NCBI GenBank assembly: GCA_021782815.1
Contig: JAJXUO010000028.1
Coordinates: 1-40,077, forward strand
Direction: 5' to 3'
DNA length: 40,077 nt
Origin: Pseudomonadota bacterium
GTDB lineage: Bacteria > Pseudomonadota > Alphaproteobacteria > Rhodospirillales > Magnetospirillaceae
Part shown: one piece after another, positions 18,780-28,374 of the stretch
Position numbering within the stretch: the stretch's first letter is position 1
Layout of the letters: each line of letters begins with the position of its first letter
Notes under the pieces: generated by a model
Database searches by the model: none
What the model saw: only the letters and a program-made list of their open reading frames with translations
Told to the model about the DNA's origin: nothing
Made by a program: the position numbers and the translations under genes

Positions 18780-18961
18780 GCTCATACCGAGTTGCGGTGA
18801 TCGGACCCGATCACCGCGCCCTCATGCGCCGGGCGGGTTTCTCCGAAACCCTTGGCGTCGTGCCTGATGGCGCGCTTTGCCTCACCGCGCCCTCATGCGC
18901 GCGTCGCCTTGCTCCTAACCGGCGTCGCGATGAGTCAAACTCATCGCGACTTGGTATCAGC
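18780..18961. mobile_element. R3 copy A: hairpin-rich MITE/REP-like element
   Basis: About 182 bp bounded by GCTCATACC ... GGTATCAGC, with inverted termini (ATACCGAGTTGC versus ATACCAAGTCGC, 10 of 12). Inside are GCGGTGATCGG/CCGATCACCGC (18794-18817), GGGTTTC-TCC-GAAACCC, and a 12-bp stem GTCGCGATGAGT/ACTCATCGCGAC with loop CAA (18924-18950). It overlaps the last bases of the minus-strand secretion adaptor gene and supplies its TGA stop (18957-18959). A second copy lies at 38659. It has no coding capacity. Confidence 0.8.
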
Positions 18962-20243
18962 GCTCGTGGAAGGCGTCGTCGCGCAGTTTCAGCACCGGGG
19001 TCAGCAGATAGTGCAGCACCGAATGGCGGCCGGTGTGGATATCCACCTGGGCCAGCATGCCCGGGGTGATGGGCAGTTCGCCGTGATCGCCCAGGGCCGA
19101 TTTTCCGGTTTCGACGATGACGCGGTAATAGGGCTGATTGTCGGGGCCGGTGGTGGTGTCGGCGGCCACCATGATCACCTTGCCCTGCAAGCCGCCATAG
19201 ATGGTGTAGTCGTAGGCCGAGATCTTCACCTCGGCCTTCTGGCCCACGGTCACATAGCCGCGATCGGCGGGGGAAAGCTTGGCCTCGATATTCAGCCGTT
19301 CGTTCACCGGCACGATCTCCATGATGGGCGCGCCCGGCCCCACCACGCCGCCGATGGTGTTTTCCCGCAGGTTCTTCACGATGCCGTCGATGGGCGAGGT
19401 GATGTTGGAGCGGCGCTGCTGGTCTGAGGCCTGGTTCATCATCTGGCGGCTGCGGGCCAGATTGAGCTCGGTTTCCGCCAGCTGGCTTTCCGCCGTCTGG
19501 CGGAATTTCACCTTTTCCTCGGCGATGCGGCTGGCGGCCTCGGCCAGGGCGGCCTCGGCGCGCGGCACCGAGCTGCGCAGGGCCTCGGCCTGGCCGTTCA
19601 GGGCCTCCACGTCGTTCTGGGTCTGCACATGCTCGATCTTCGAGGTCAGGCCGTCCTTGAGCAGGCTGGTGGACATGGCGAGCTTTTCCCGGGCCAGGGC
19701 CAGGCTGGAATTGACCGAACGCTGCTTGGCCTCCAGCTCCCGCACCTCCAGCTGGCGCTGCTTCTGCTGGTCCTGCAGCACCATCAGGCTGGTTTGCAGG
19801 TTCTGCAGCAAGGCCTCGTGCGAGCGGCGCTCGGCCTCCACCAGGGCGGGCTGGCGCTTGGCCTCGGCGGCGGGGAAGGCCAGGGGCTTGTCGTTGGCCT
19901 CGGCCATCAGCCGGGCGCGGGTCAGCTCCAGGCCGTCGATGCGCACCTGCAGATCGTCCTTGTTGCCGACGGCGCTGGGCAGTTCCAGCAGCAGCAGGGT
20001 CTGGCCCTTGTGCACCCGCTGGCCGTCATGCACGGCGATATCGCGCACGATGCCGCCTTCGAGGTTCTGAATGACCTTGACCTTGCCCTCCGGCACCACG
20101 TCGCCGCTGGCGGTGGCCACCTCGTCCAACTGGGCGAAACAGGCCCACAGGAACAGCAGGGCCAGCAGCACCATCACCACCCGGCCGATGGGCCGCCAGT
20201 CGGGCAGGGGGTAACGGTCGATGAGGTCGCGCGGGCGGGTCAT
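18957..20243 (-). CDS. HlyD-family type I secretion membrane fusion protein
   Basis: A 428-aa periplasmic adaptor. A single N-terminal membrane segment (about 22-40, VVMVLLALLFLWACFA) is followed by the biotinyl-lipoyl-like half-motif GKVKVIQNLEGGIVRDIAVHDGQ, a long coiled coil (about 130-285), the second lipoyl half (SPIDGIVKNLRENTIGGVVGPG) and a beta-barrel (DYTIYGGLQGKVIMVAAD). These are typical of HlyD/LapC/PrtE partners of type I ABC exporters. The ATG overlaps the stop of the exporter gene (ATGA at 20240-20243). Its stop codon is formed by the end of an R3 element. A TolC-type outer-membrane protein and a secreted RTX substrate are not in the window. Confidence 0.93.
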   Translation of the reverse strand: MTRPRDLIDRYPLPDWRPIGRVVMVLLALLFLWACFAQLDEVATASGDVVPEGKVKVIQNLEGGIVRDIAVHDGQRVHKGQTLLLLELPSAVGNKDDLQVRIDGLELTRARLMAEANDKPLAFPAAEAKRQPALVEAERRSHEALLQNLQTSLMVLQDQQKQRQLEVRELEAKQRSVNSSLALAREKLAMSTSLLKDGLTSKIEHVQTQNDVEALNGQAEALRSSVPRAEAALAEAASRIAEEKVKFRQTAESQLAETELNLARSRQMMNQASDQQRRSNITSPIDGIVKNLRENTIGGVVGPGAPIMEIVPVNERLNIEAKLSPADRGYVTVGQKAEVKISAYDYTIYGGLQGKVIMVAADTTTGPDNQPYYRVIVETGKSALGDHGELPITPGMLAQVDIHTGRHSVLHYLLTPVLKLRDDAFHER

Positions 20244-21958
20244 GCGCCGGCTCCGGCGGGGGCGCGCAGCGACGGGAACAGCCGCGGCAGCAGTTCGGCG
20301 GCGGCGCCGGCGGTGGCGATGCGGCCCTGGTCCAGCAGCACCACGTTGCGGCAGGCCGGCAGCAGCACGGCGCTATGGGTGACGATGATCACCGTATGGT
20401 CGCGGGCCAGTTCGCTCAAGGTATCGCGCAAGGCCTCCTCGGCCTGGCGGTCGAGGCTGGCCGAGGGTTCGTCCAGCAGCAGCACCGGCGGATCGCCGAT
20501 CAGGGCGCGGGCCAGGGCGATACGCTGGCGCTGCCCGGCCGACAGCCGCGACCCGGCCTCGCCGATCTCGCTGCCGTAGCCGTCGGGCAGATCGATGATG
20601 TAGCTGTGCACCCCGGCCATTTGCGCGGCGCGCAGCACGTCGTCGTCGCTGGCATGGGCCATGCCCTGGGCGATATTGTCGCGGATGGTGCCGGTGAACA
20701 GCACGCATTCCTGCGGCACATAGCCCATCCAGCCGGCCAGTTCGCGGCGGCCGAACTGGGCGATGTCGGCGCCGTCCAGCAGCACCCGGCCCTTCATGGG
20801 GGCGTAAAGGCCCTGCATCAGCTTCAAAAGCGTGGTCTTGCCGCTGCCGTTCTTGCCGAGGATGGCGGTCAGGCCGTGCGCCGGCATCACCAGCGACAGG
20901 CCGTTCAGGGTGGGGGCGCGGCGGGGATCGTAGCCGAAGGACACATCGTCCAGGGTCAGCGCCCCCTGGGGGCGGCCCATATGCAGGCTGCCGGTCTGGC
21001 GCTGTTCCTCCTCGGCCAGCAGGGTGCCCAGGCGCTGGGTGGACTGGCGCAGGGCGGAAAAGCCGCGCCAGGCTCCCACCAGCTGGTTGAGCGGCGCCAG
21101 CAGGCGGGCCATCAGCATGTTGCAGGCCACCAGGGCGCCCATGGTCAGCTTATGGTCGATGATCATCAGGGCGCCCACCGAGGTCATGATCAGGTTGGTG
21201 GACAGGGTGAGCAGGGCGCCGAGATTGACATAGCCGTCGGAGCGGGCGCCGCGCAGCATGGATTGCTCGATGGTGGCGGCCTGACGCTCCTCCCACAGGG
21301 GTTTCAGGCAATGGTCGAGGGCCAGGGCCTTCACCGTGGTGCGTCCGGCGATCATTTCCGCCACCAGGGCGTCGCGTCCGGCCTGCTTGCCGCGCTCGAC
21401 GCCGCTGGCATGGTAGAGGCTGGAGCCCGAACGCCAGGCCAGGGTGATGAACAGCGGGAACAGGCAGAGGAACACCAGGGCCACCGGCTCGGCGATGATG
21501 AACATCAGCACCAGGAACAGCAGGATGAAGGGCAGATCCAGCAGCAGCAGCGCCACCGAGCCCGACAGGGTGTTGCGGATCAGGTCCACATCCTGGAACA
21601 GCTGTTGCCAATAGGCGGCGGGGCGGGATTCCAGCAGGCGCAGCGGCAGGGCGAGGATCTTGTCGAACAGCATTTCGCCCACCTCCACATCGATGACGAG
21701 GGAGACGCGCTGCATGATGCGCGACCGGGTCTGGCGCAGGATGAAATCGAAGAGCAGCACCAGCACCATGCCGATGATCAGGCCGTAAAGGGTGCTGAGG
21801 GCATTGTGGGCCACCACCCGGTCGTACACCTGCTGGATGAAGATGGGCAGGGCCAGGGCCAGGGTGTTGACGAACATCGACACCATCATGACTTCGCGGA
21901 AGACCGGCTTCAGCGGAGCGATGATGGGCAGCAGCCAGGGCGATAAAAGCGAGCGCAT
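20240..21958 (-). CDS. Type I secretion ABC exporter (permease-ATPase)
   Basis: A 572-aa fused exporter with an N-terminal six-helix membrane domain (about 1-300) and a C-terminal ATPase. Walker A is GKNGSGKTT (about 369), the signature LSAGQRQR (about 471), Walker B VLLLDEPSASLD (about 493) and the switch His in VTHS. It lacks an N-terminal C39 peptidase or peptidase-like domain, as in PrtD/LapB-shorter forms. It should power one-step export of an unprocessed protein together with the adaptor encoded next. The substrate is not encoded nearby. Transcribed divergently from the CHASE2 cyclase across a 134-bp gap. Confidence 0.93.
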   Translation of the reverse strand: MRSLLSPWLLPIIAPLKPVFREVMMVSMFVNTLALALPIFIQQVYDRVVAHNALSTLYGLIIGMVLVLLFDFILRQTRSRIMQRVSLVIDVEVGEMLFDKILALPLRLLESRPAAYWQQLFQDVDLIRNTLSGSVALLLLDLPFILLFLVLMFIIAEPVALVFLCLFPLFITLAWRSGSSLYHASGVERGKQAGRDALVAEMIAGRTTVKALALDHCLKPLWEERQAATIEQSMLRGARSDGYVNLGALLTLSTNLIMTSVGALMIIDHKLTMGALVACNMLMARLLAPLNQLVGAWRGFSALRQSTQRLGTLLAEEEQRQTGSLHMGRPQGALTLDDVSFGYDPRRAPTLNGLSLVMPAHGLTAILGKNGSGKTTLLKLMQGLYAPMKGRVLLDGADIAQFGRRELAGWMGYVPQECVLFTGTIRDNIAQGMAHASDDDVLRAAQMAGVHSYIIDLPDGYGSEIGEAGSRLSAGQRQRIALARALIGDPPVLLLDEPSASLDRQAEEALRDTLSELARDHTVIIVTHSAVLLPACRNVVLLDQGRIATAGAAAELLPRLFPSLRAPAGAGA

Positions 21959-22092
21959 GCGAACGTTGTGGGTGAAGTCCGGGATGCTGGCAAACGAAAA
22001 ATGATATTCGGGAAGATCGAGTCGGAATTGCCCCGGTCTTCCGCTAGTCTGGCGCCGTGCGGCGGGGTGCCGGGAGCGACGGGGGAAGCGGG

Positions 22093-24348
22093 ATGAAAAC
22101 GGGCGTGGTGGCGAAACGGCTGGCGGCGGCGTTGCTGCGCCTGGCGGGCGGCGGACGGCTGGTGGCGCTGGCGGTGCTGGTGGGGCTGGTGGCCATGCGC
22201 CTCGGCGATCCGCAGCTTCTGGAAATCGCCCGTGCCAAAACCTTCGATTTTTATCAGCAACTGAAGCCCCGTCCGGCGCCGGCGGCGCCGCCGGTGGCCA
22301 TCGTCGATCTCGATGAGGCCAGCCTGGCCCAGGTGGGGCAATGGCCGTGGCCGCGCACCCTTTTGGCCACCCTGCTCGATCATCTGACGGCGGCGGGCGC
22401 GGTGGCGGTGGGCTTCGATATCGTCTTCGCCGAGCCCGACCGCATGTCGCCGGCCCTGGTGGCCCGCGCCCTGCCCGGACTCGACGGCGAGACGGCGCGG
22501 CGGCTGGAAGCCCTGCCCGGCAACGATCAGATCTTTGCCGCCGCCATCCGTCGCGGCCGGGTGGTGCTGGGCATGGCCGGGCTCGACAGTCCGCGCGGCG
22601 TCCATCCGCCGGTGCCGCCCACGGTGCCCAGCTGGGGCAAGTTCGGCACCGGTGATCCGCTGCCGTGGCTGGCCTATCGCGGCTCCTATTATCCGGCGGT
22701 GCTGCGCAACACCCCGGTGCTGGACGAGGCCGCCGCCGGCTGGGGGGTGGTGACCCCGGCGCCCGAGGCCGACGGGGTGGTGCGGCGGGTGCCGGTGGTG
22801 GTCACCGACGGCCATGATCTCTATCCGGCGCTGTCCACCGAGCTTTTGCGCCTGGGCACCGCCAGCGAGAATTTCGGCATCATGACGGCGGCCGACGGCA
22901 TCCATTTCATCAAGCTGGGCCACAACAAGGTGGAAACCGACAGTCATGGCCGCGTCTGGCTTTATGCCCGCGCCCATGATCCCCGCCTTTATATTCCGGC
23001 CAAGGACGTGTTGTCGGGGCACTTCGATGCGGCGCGGGTGGCGGGCAAGCTGGTGCTGGTGGGCACCTCGGCGGTGGGGCTGGGCGATGTCCGCACCATC
23101 GCCACCGAACGGCAGATCCCGGGGGTGGAGGTGCATGCGCAGCTCATCGAATCCATCCTTTTCGCCCAGCAGCTGGTCTATCCCCCCTCTGCGCCGCTGG
23201 TGGAGATTCTGGCGGCGCTGGCGGCGGGGCTCCTGATGATCGTGCTGGTGCCGCTGATCGGGGCGCGCTGGACCCTGCTGCTGTTCCTCGGCGTGGCCGG
23301 GGCCCTGGCCGGGGGCTCGTGGTACGAGTTTTCCCGCAAGCTCACCCTGTACGACGCGGTGTTCCCCACCCTGACGGCGCTCTGCTGCTACATCATCACC
23401 ACCTACGGCAGTTTCGCGCGGGAAGAGGCGCAGAAACGCTATGTGCGCGGCGCCATGGGGCGCTACATGTCGCCGGCCCTGGTGGAGAAGCTGGCCGATA
23501 ATCCCGGCCTGTTGAAGCTGGGCGGCGAAACCCGCGACATGACCCTGCTGTTTTGCGACATTCGCGGCTTCACCACCATTTCGGAAAGCTTCGGCGCCGA
23601 CGCGCAAGGCCTGACCCGGCTGATCAATCGCTTTCTGACGCCCATGACCGATGTGATCCTGGCCCGCAAGGGCACCATCGACAAATATATGGGCGATTGC
23701 ATCATGGCCTTCTGGAACGCGCCGCTGGACGATCCCGATCATGCCGCCAACGCCTGCCGCTCGGCCTTGAGGATGATGGCCGATCTCGCCCCCTTGAACG
23801 AGCGGTTGGCCGGGATCGCCGCCGCCGAGGGCCGCCGCCATGTGCCCATCAATATCGGCATCGGCCTCAATTCCGGCGATGTGGTGGTGGGCAATATGGG
23901 CTCGGACCAGCGCTTCGATTATTCGGTGCTGGGCGACAACGTCAATCTGGCCTCGCGCCTGGAGGGGCAGTCGAAGCCTTACGGCGTCGGCGTCGTCATC
24001 GGCGAGAACACCCACGCCCGCGTCCCCGGCTTCGCCACCCTGGAACTGGATCTGATCAAGGTGAAGGGCAAGAGCGAGGCGGTGCGCATCCACGCCCTGC
24101 TGGGGGATGAAACCCTGGCCGCCGAGGCGGACTTCCAGGCCCTGCGCGCGCGGCACGCCGCCCTGCTGGCGGCCTATCGCCGTCAGGACTGGGCCGAAGC
24201 CCGCGCCCTGATGGCCGAGATATTGGCGGCCTGGCCGCGCTTTCCCCTGGAAAAGCTCTACGCCCTTTACGAAAGCCGCATCGCCGAGTACGAGGCCCAG
24301 CCGCCGGGCCCGGCCTGGGACGGGGTTTATACCGCCACCAGCAAATAA
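22093..24348 (+). CDS. CHASE2-domain adenylate/guanylate cyclase
   Basis: A 751-aa membrane cyclase. After an N-terminal membrane segment comes an extracytoplasmic CHASE2 sensor domain (about 40-370; VAIVDLDEASLAQVGQWPWPRTLLATLL), then three membrane helices (about 375-440) and a class III cyclase domain (about 475-660). The metal-binding Asp residues are visible in TLLFCDIRGFTTISES and YMGDCIMAFWNAP, and the transition-state region in NIGIGLNSGDVVVGNMGS. It should make cAMP (or cGMP) in response to an outside signal. I start at the ATG at 22093 with GGGGGAAG upstream rather than the GTG at 22057. The stop is 2 bp from the convergent glycosyltransferase end, with no terminator visible between. 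Confidence 0.92.
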   Translation: MKTGVVAKRLAAALLRLAGGGRLVALAVLVGLVAMRLGDPQLLEIARAKTFDFYQQLKPRPAPAAPPVAIVDLDEASLAQVGQWPWPRTLLATLLDHLTAAGAVAVGFDIVFAEPDRMSPALVARALPGLDGETARRLEALPGNDQIFAAAIRRGRVVLGMAGLDSPRGVHPPVPPTVPSWGKFGTGDPLPWLAYRGSYYPAVLRNTPVLDEAAAGWGVVTPAPEADGVVRRVPVVVTDGHDLYPALSTELLRLGTASENFGIMTAADGIHFIKLGHNKVETDSHGRVWLYARAHDPRLYIPAKDVLSGHFDAARVAGKLVLVGTSAVGLGDVRTIATERQIPGVEVHAQLIESILFAQQLVYPPSAPLVEILAALAAGLLMIVLVPLIGARWTLLLFLGVAGALAGGSWYEFSRKLTLYDAVFPTLTALCCYIITTYGSFAREEAQKRYVRGAMGRYMSPALVEKLADNPGLLKLGGETRDMTLLFCDIRGFTTISESFGADAQGLTRLINRFLTPMTDVILARKGTIDKYMGDCIMAFWNAPLDDPDHAANACRSALRMMADLAPLNERLAGIAAAEGRRHVPINIGIGLNSGDVVVGNMGSDQRFDYSVLGDNVNLASRLEGQSKPYGVGVVIGENTHARVPGFATLELDLIKVKGKSEAVRIHALLGDETLAAEADFQALRARHAALLAAYRRQDWAEARALMAEILAAWPRFPLEKLYALYESRIAEYEAQPPGPAWDGVYTATSK

Positions 24349-24350
24349 CC

Positions 24351-25547
24351 TTACCCCTGCAGCAGATCCTGCACTTCGGTCCACACCCGGGCATAGGGGA
24401 TTTCCGCGAAGCAGGGGAAGGGGGTGCGGTCCACTTTGCGGCGGGTGCAGTTGTAGAAGCAGTGGTAGCAGTCGCAGGGCTGATACACGAAGCGGGCGCG
24501 GGGCGGGCAAACCTCGGGCGGATAGGGCACGAAATTGCCGAAATGCCCGCCGCCGATCATCATCACGGTGGGAACGCCCAGGGCGATGGCGATATGGCCG
24601 GGGCCGGTTTCGTTGACCACCACGGCCCGGGCGTCGGCGATGACGTCGATGGCCTGTTCCAGGCTGGTGCGGCAGACCAGATTGATCAGGCCGTCGCGGG
24701 CCAGCAGGTCGGGGCAGGCCTTCAGCTCATCGGCTTCCTTCGCCGATCCGGTCAGCACCACGCGGTGGCCCTGATCCAGAAGTTCGCCGATCAGGCGCTG
24801 GAAAAAGGGGAAAGGCCAGCGCCGTCCGGGTTCGTTGCAGCCGAAATGCACCACGATATAGGGGCTGCCGGCGGGCACCACCGAGCGGCCGCGCGGCCAG
24901 GGCAGCAACGGCGGCGCGGGGGGAATGACCTCGCCGCCGACGGCGCTAAGATAGGCGTAATGGCGCAGGATTTCATGGGTGGGATAGGCGCCGGTTTCGA
25001 TATAGCGGTGGCGGCCCAGATAGTAGGCGTGCTCCGACCGGGTTTTGCGGCTGATCCACGGCTGGGTGATGTAGACCTCCGGCGCCGCCGCCATCCACAC
25101 CAGGGTATCGGCCACCATGGCCTTGCGGAAGAACAGGTCGCACGACACTTTCTGAAAGCGCTGGCGGCGCACCCACAGGCCGATCTTCAGACGGTAGAGG
25201 GGGTTTTTGTCGAAACGGCCCTCGTCGAAGGTTTTGACGCGATAGCCGGCCAGAAAGGACTGGGCCAGATCCTTCCAATTGTGCGAGCCCAGGATGGTGA
25301 TCTCGTTCCGCGGCACGCCGAACACCCGGCTGTAATGCTCCAGCGCCGGCAGGAACATCAAAAGATCGCCGATACCGTCGATGCGCACCACCAGCAGGCC
25401 CTTGCGGCGGCCGAAACTGGGCCAGTACCGGGCCAGCAGGTCGAACGGACGAAAGGCCCACCAGCGTTTGCGCATGCGCTTCAGAGTGATTTGGCCGGGA
25501 GGCAGCGAGCTTGGAACGGTACCAATGACAGGGGTGCCGCCGACCAT
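24351..25547 (-). CDS. Glycosyltransferase family 9 (heptosyltransferase-like)
   Basis: A 398-aa protein with the GT9/GT-B pattern: VVRIDGIGDLLMFLPALEHY near the N terminus, IVVHFGCNEPGRRWPFPFFQRLI and VVLTGSAKEADE in the middle, and VVNETGPGHIAIALGVPTVMMIGG near the end. Such enzymes add heptose or other sugars to lipopolysaccharide or surface glycans. A Cys-rich C-terminal stretch (QPCDCYHCFYNC) is kept from related GT9 proteins and may bind a metal. AGAGGA lies eight bases before the ATG. It is separated by 75 bp from the SGNH-like gene and may have its own promoter. The sugar donor and acceptor are unknown. Confidence 0.88.
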   Translation of the reverse strand: MVGGTPVIGTVPSSLPPGQITLKRMRKRWWAFRPFDLLARYWPSFGRRKGLLVVRIDGIGDLLMFLPALEHYSRVFGVPRNEITILGSHNWKDLAQSFLAGYRVKTFDEGRFDKNPLYRLKIGLWVRRQRFQKVSCDLFFRKAMVADTLVWMAAAPEVYITQPWISRKTRSEHAYYLGRHRYIETGAYPTHEILRHYAYLSAVGGEVIPPAPPLLPWPRGRSVVPAGSPYIVVHFGCNEPGRRWPFPFFQRLIGELLDQGHRVVLTGSAKEADELKACPDLLARDGLINLVCRTSLEQAIDVIADARAVVVNETGPGHIAIALGVPTVMMIGGGHFGNFVPYPPEVCPPRARFVYQPCDCYHCFYNCTRRKVDRTPFPCFAEIPYARVWTEVQDLLQG

Positions 25548-25580
25548 GAATGCAGTCCTCTTTTGGATAGGTGTGAAGAA

Positions 25581-25609
25581 GGAATATTTTTTACGTCAAG
25601 CGTGTGCAA
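25581..25609 (-). promoter_or_regulatory. Possible promoter of the GT9 gene
   Basis: On the minus strand TTGCAC and TATTCC are 17 bases apart in an AT-rich gap between the SGNH-like and GT9 genes, about 35 bp before the GT9 ATG. It is a modest match to sigma-70 elements only. Confidence 0.25.
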
Positions 25610-25622
25610 GACATTTCTGGTT

Positions 25623-26798
25623 TCACTGCGCAACCGGTGGCGACAATGAGGCTTGCCCGGCGGGGTCGACGGCGTGCCAATCGGGATGCCGGGCGGTCTC
25701 CCGCTCCAGGGCGCGGCGCTCGTCCGCCAGCACGGCGTCGATATCCTGCGGGGTCAGCCTGACGCCGAAATCGGCCGGAACCCCGTCGCCGTGCCCGAGA
25801 ACGCGGTCCATGATCAGGGTGCCGGTGGTCTGGGAATAATGAATGGGGTCCCAGTAATGCACCATGCGGCCCTGTTCATGGGGCGGCAGCGGTTCCTCGG
25901 TGATGCTCGAGGGGCCGGAAAAATCCCATAACTGCACGTTCCGTCCCGGCACGGCGTTGATGTCGGCCACGATGCGGGTCAGGTCGCGTTTCCAGTTTTC
26001 CAGATCGGCGAGATGGCCCAGGGCGGCGATCTGCTGGATATGGCGCACATGGAACGGGCCGATGAACAGGATGACGCGGGCCTGGCGGTCGGTCATGTCG
26101 AGGACGGCCTGACGCAAAAGCTCCAGGCGGTCGCGGGCGTAATCGGCGGGAAACCGCGACCAGAACGGCTGATAGCTTTGCAGCATGGCTTCGAAGGTGG
26201 AACGGAAATGCGCGAAGCGGGCCGTATCCAGCGCCTGGTTGTGAAAGCCGGTTTGGGGAAAGGGCGTGGGCTTGCGCCGCATGGAGGCGCGCATGACGCC
26301 GAAGGAATCCTTCAGCGCCTGCGACGACAGCAGCCGCTTGAACATCACCGGCCATTGGCTGGCGCCGGCCAGCCGCGATTGATCGTAATCGCCGCTGTAG
26401 CGGCGCGCCGTCCAGAACAGCACGGGATCGAGATCGATCAGCACCAGCTTGGGGTGCTGATGGCGGGCGCTGAAGCGGATGGCGCCGGCCAGTTCCAGCA
26501 CGGTGCCGGCCGACAGGCCGAAATTGAAGGCCGAAGCGCCCCGTAGCGCCGGGGAGTGGGGATCGAGGCCGGTTTCGGCGGCCGAGGTGCCGAAAAACAG
26601 CACATCGAACGGCACCCGCCCAACGATCAGCGCCTTGCTGACCCGGCCGCCGTCGCGTTTCAGCATCTTGCGGTCGTTGAAGCCGGCAATGTCGTGCCAG
26701 CGGAAGGTGGCGTAAGGGTCGACGGCATAATTATAGGCGGCGACCAGCCCCAGGGCGATGGCGACAATGGCGAAATAGGTGCGCAGGAAGGACGTCAT
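25623..26798 (-). CDS. SGNH-hydrolase-like membrane-anchored protein, MBOAT partner
   Basis: A 391-aa protein with one N-terminal membrane helix (about 5-25) and an expected periplasmic domain. SGNH-type features are S72 in VLFFGTSAAETG and a D317-x-x-H320 pair in HYWDPIHYS, the arrangement used by AlgJ/AlgX/PatB-like O-acetyltransferases. The gene starts 6 bp after the MBOAT stop, so both are made together, and such pairs move acyl groups across the membrane onto sugars. The exact family name is not certain; annotation pipelines may call it hypothetical. Probable role: transfer of an acetyl group to a surface polysaccharide. Confidence 0.75.
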   Translation of the reverse strand: MTSFLRTYFAIVAIALGLVAAYNYAVDPYATFRWHDIAGFNDRKMLKRDGGRVSKALIVGRVPFDVLFFGTSAAETGLDPHSPALRGASAFNFGLSAGTVLELAGAIRFSARHQHPKLVLIDLDPVLFWTARRYSGDYDQSRLAGASQWPVMFKRLLSSQALKDSFGVMRASMRRKPTPFPQTGFHNQALDTARFAHFRSTFEAMLQSYQPFWSRFPADYARDRLELLRQAVLDMTDRQARVILFIGPFHVRHIQQIAALGHLADLENWKRDLTRIVADINAVPGRNVQLWDFSGPSSITEEPLPPHEQGRMVHYWDPIHYSQTTGTLIMDRVLGHGDGVPADFGVRLTPQDIDAVLADERRALERETARHPDWHAVDPAGQASLSPPVAQ

Positions 26799-26804
26799 GG
26801 GCGG

Positions 26805-28256
26805 TCAGAACTCGTAGTACAGAAATTCCGTCTGTTTCCAAAGATTGAGGATGACCAGAACGGTGGCCAGGGCCAGCGCGGCGGCCCAGACGCGGTTGGG
26901 GCGCCAGGTCAGCCACGACGGCCGGCCGGGCGGCACCGGCGTCAGGCCGGGATGGTGGTGGCGCATGATTTCCTGACTGTTGGGGGCCAGGGCGGCAAAC
27001 AGCAGCAGCCCGGCCCCCAGCAGGATGCCGCCCAGCGATCCCAGACCGGGGCCGCCGTGCAGCGTGCCCAGGCCCGACAAACCGGCCATGCCTTTCAGCA
27101 CCCGCAGGGCCTCGTCCAGCGAGGCGGCGCGGAACACCACCCAGCCGGGGATGACCACCGCCATGGTGGCCAGCCAGGCCGGCAGGCGCGGCAGGCGGCG
27201 GGAGACGCGGTCGCGCCATTGATGATTGACCGCCAGGGCCAGGCCGTGCAGCCCGCCCCAGGCGATGAAGGTCCAGTTGGCGCCATGCCACAGCCCCCCC
27301 AGCAGCATCACCGTCAACAGGTTCAGATAGCGCCGCCGCGGGCCCTGGCGGTTGCCGCCCAGGGGGAAATAGAGGTAATCGCGCAAAAACCGCGACAGGG
27401 TGATGTGCCAGCGCCGCCAGAAATCGATGATATCGGCCGATTTGTACGGCGAGTTGAAATTGATGGGCAGATCGACGCCGAAGATACGGGCCAGGCCGAT
27501 GGCCATGTCGGAATAACCGGCGAAGTCGAAATAGATCTGCGCGGTATAGGCCAGGGCGCCTTCCCAGGCCATGGTCAGGGGCACCGGGCCGTGCCCGGCG
27601 GCGGCGAAGGCCGGGGCCACATGGGCGGCGATGGCATCGGCGATCAGCACCTTCTTGACCAGGCCGATGGCGAACATGGAAAGCCCCACCGCCAGATCAT
27701 CCCGCCAGGGCTGGGACCGCGCCCGCTCGAACTGCGGCATCATCTCCTTGTGATGGATGATGGGGCCGGCGATCAGATGGGGGAAGAAGGTGACGAACAG
27801 GCCGTAATTCAGGAACGAGGGCTCGGCGGCCACGGCGCGGCGCACATCCACCAGATAGGCGATCTGGGTGAAGGTGAAGAAGGAAATGCCCAAAGGCAGC
27901 ATGACCTGGGCCGTTTGCCAGTGCAGGCCGGCCAGCCCGTCGAGGTTGCTCATGAAAAAGTTGGTGTATTTGAAATAGCCGAGAAAGGCCAGATTGCCCA
28001 GCAGCCCCAGTTTCAGCAGCAGATCGGCGCGGCGGTGGTTTCCCAGGCGGAACAGACCGCGCCCCACCAGATAGTTGAACAGGATGGACACCAGGATCGG
28101 CCAGGAGCGCAGAGGCGCCCACCAGGCGTAGAACAGCAGCGAGGCCAGGGTGAGCCAGGCCATGGCGGCGCGCCACGACAGGGCCCGGGTGAACCGGAAT
28201 CCCAGCAGCGCCACGGGCAGAAACAAAAAGATGAAAAGGGGCGAATTGAACAGCAT
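26805..28256 (-). CDS. MBOAT family O-acyltransferase (AlgI-like)
   Basis: A 483-aa polytopic membrane protein starting MLFNSPLFIFLFLPV, a hallmark of AlgI-like MBOAT enzymes. Conserved stretches include FFPHLIAGPIIHHKEMMPQ, AYTAQIYFDFAGYSDMAIGLA and NFNSPYKSADIIDFWRRWHITLSRFLRDYLYFPLGGNR. The two family histidines are H284 (RRWHITL) and H324 (GLWHGANW, the catalytic one). It should pass acyl (usually acetyl) groups from a cytoplasmic donor to an extracytoplasmic sugar with the SGNH-like partner. No alginate synthesis genes are near, so alginate itself is unlikely. An R2 element lies upstream, between this gene and the rRNA methyltransferase gene. Confidence 0.92.
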   Translation of the reverse strand: MLFNSPLFIFLFLPVALLGFRFTRALSWRAAMAWLTLASLLFYAWWAPLRSWPILVSILFNYLVGRGLFRLGNHRRADLLLKLGLLGNLAFLGYFKYTNFFMSNLDGLAGLHWQTAQVMLPLGISFFTFTQIAYLVDVRRAVAAEPSFLNYGLFVTFFPHLIAGPIIHHKEMMPQFERARSQPWRDDLAVGLSMFAIGLVKKVLIADAIAAHVAPAFAAAGHGPVPLTMAWEGALAYTAQIYFDFAGYSDMAIGLARIFGVDLPINFNSPYKSADIIDFWRRWHITLSRFLRDYLYFPLGGNRQGPRRRYLNLLTVMLLGGLWHGANWTFIAWGGLHGLALAVNHQWRDRVSRRLPRLPAWLATMAVVIPGWVVFRAASLDEALRVLKGMAGLSGLGTLHGGPGLGSLGGILLGAGLLLFAALAPNSQEIMRHHHPGLTPVPPGRPSWLTWRPNRVWAAALALATVLVILNLWKQTEFLYYEF

Positions 28257-28374
28257 GAATCACCACCGGTGAACAGGATAGAGTGATGACGCTGTTTTTT
28301 TAAGACACGGCGCCCAAACGCGCCGGAAGTGTAGCCCGCGCGCCTCCGACGCGCAAGACGGAGGGCGGGCCAGC

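Noticed and set aside
21910-24510. An 866-aa minus-strand open frame opposite the CHASE2 cyclase
   Set aside because: The plus-strand frame has full CHASE2 and cyclase motifs; the opposite frame is low-complexity shadow.
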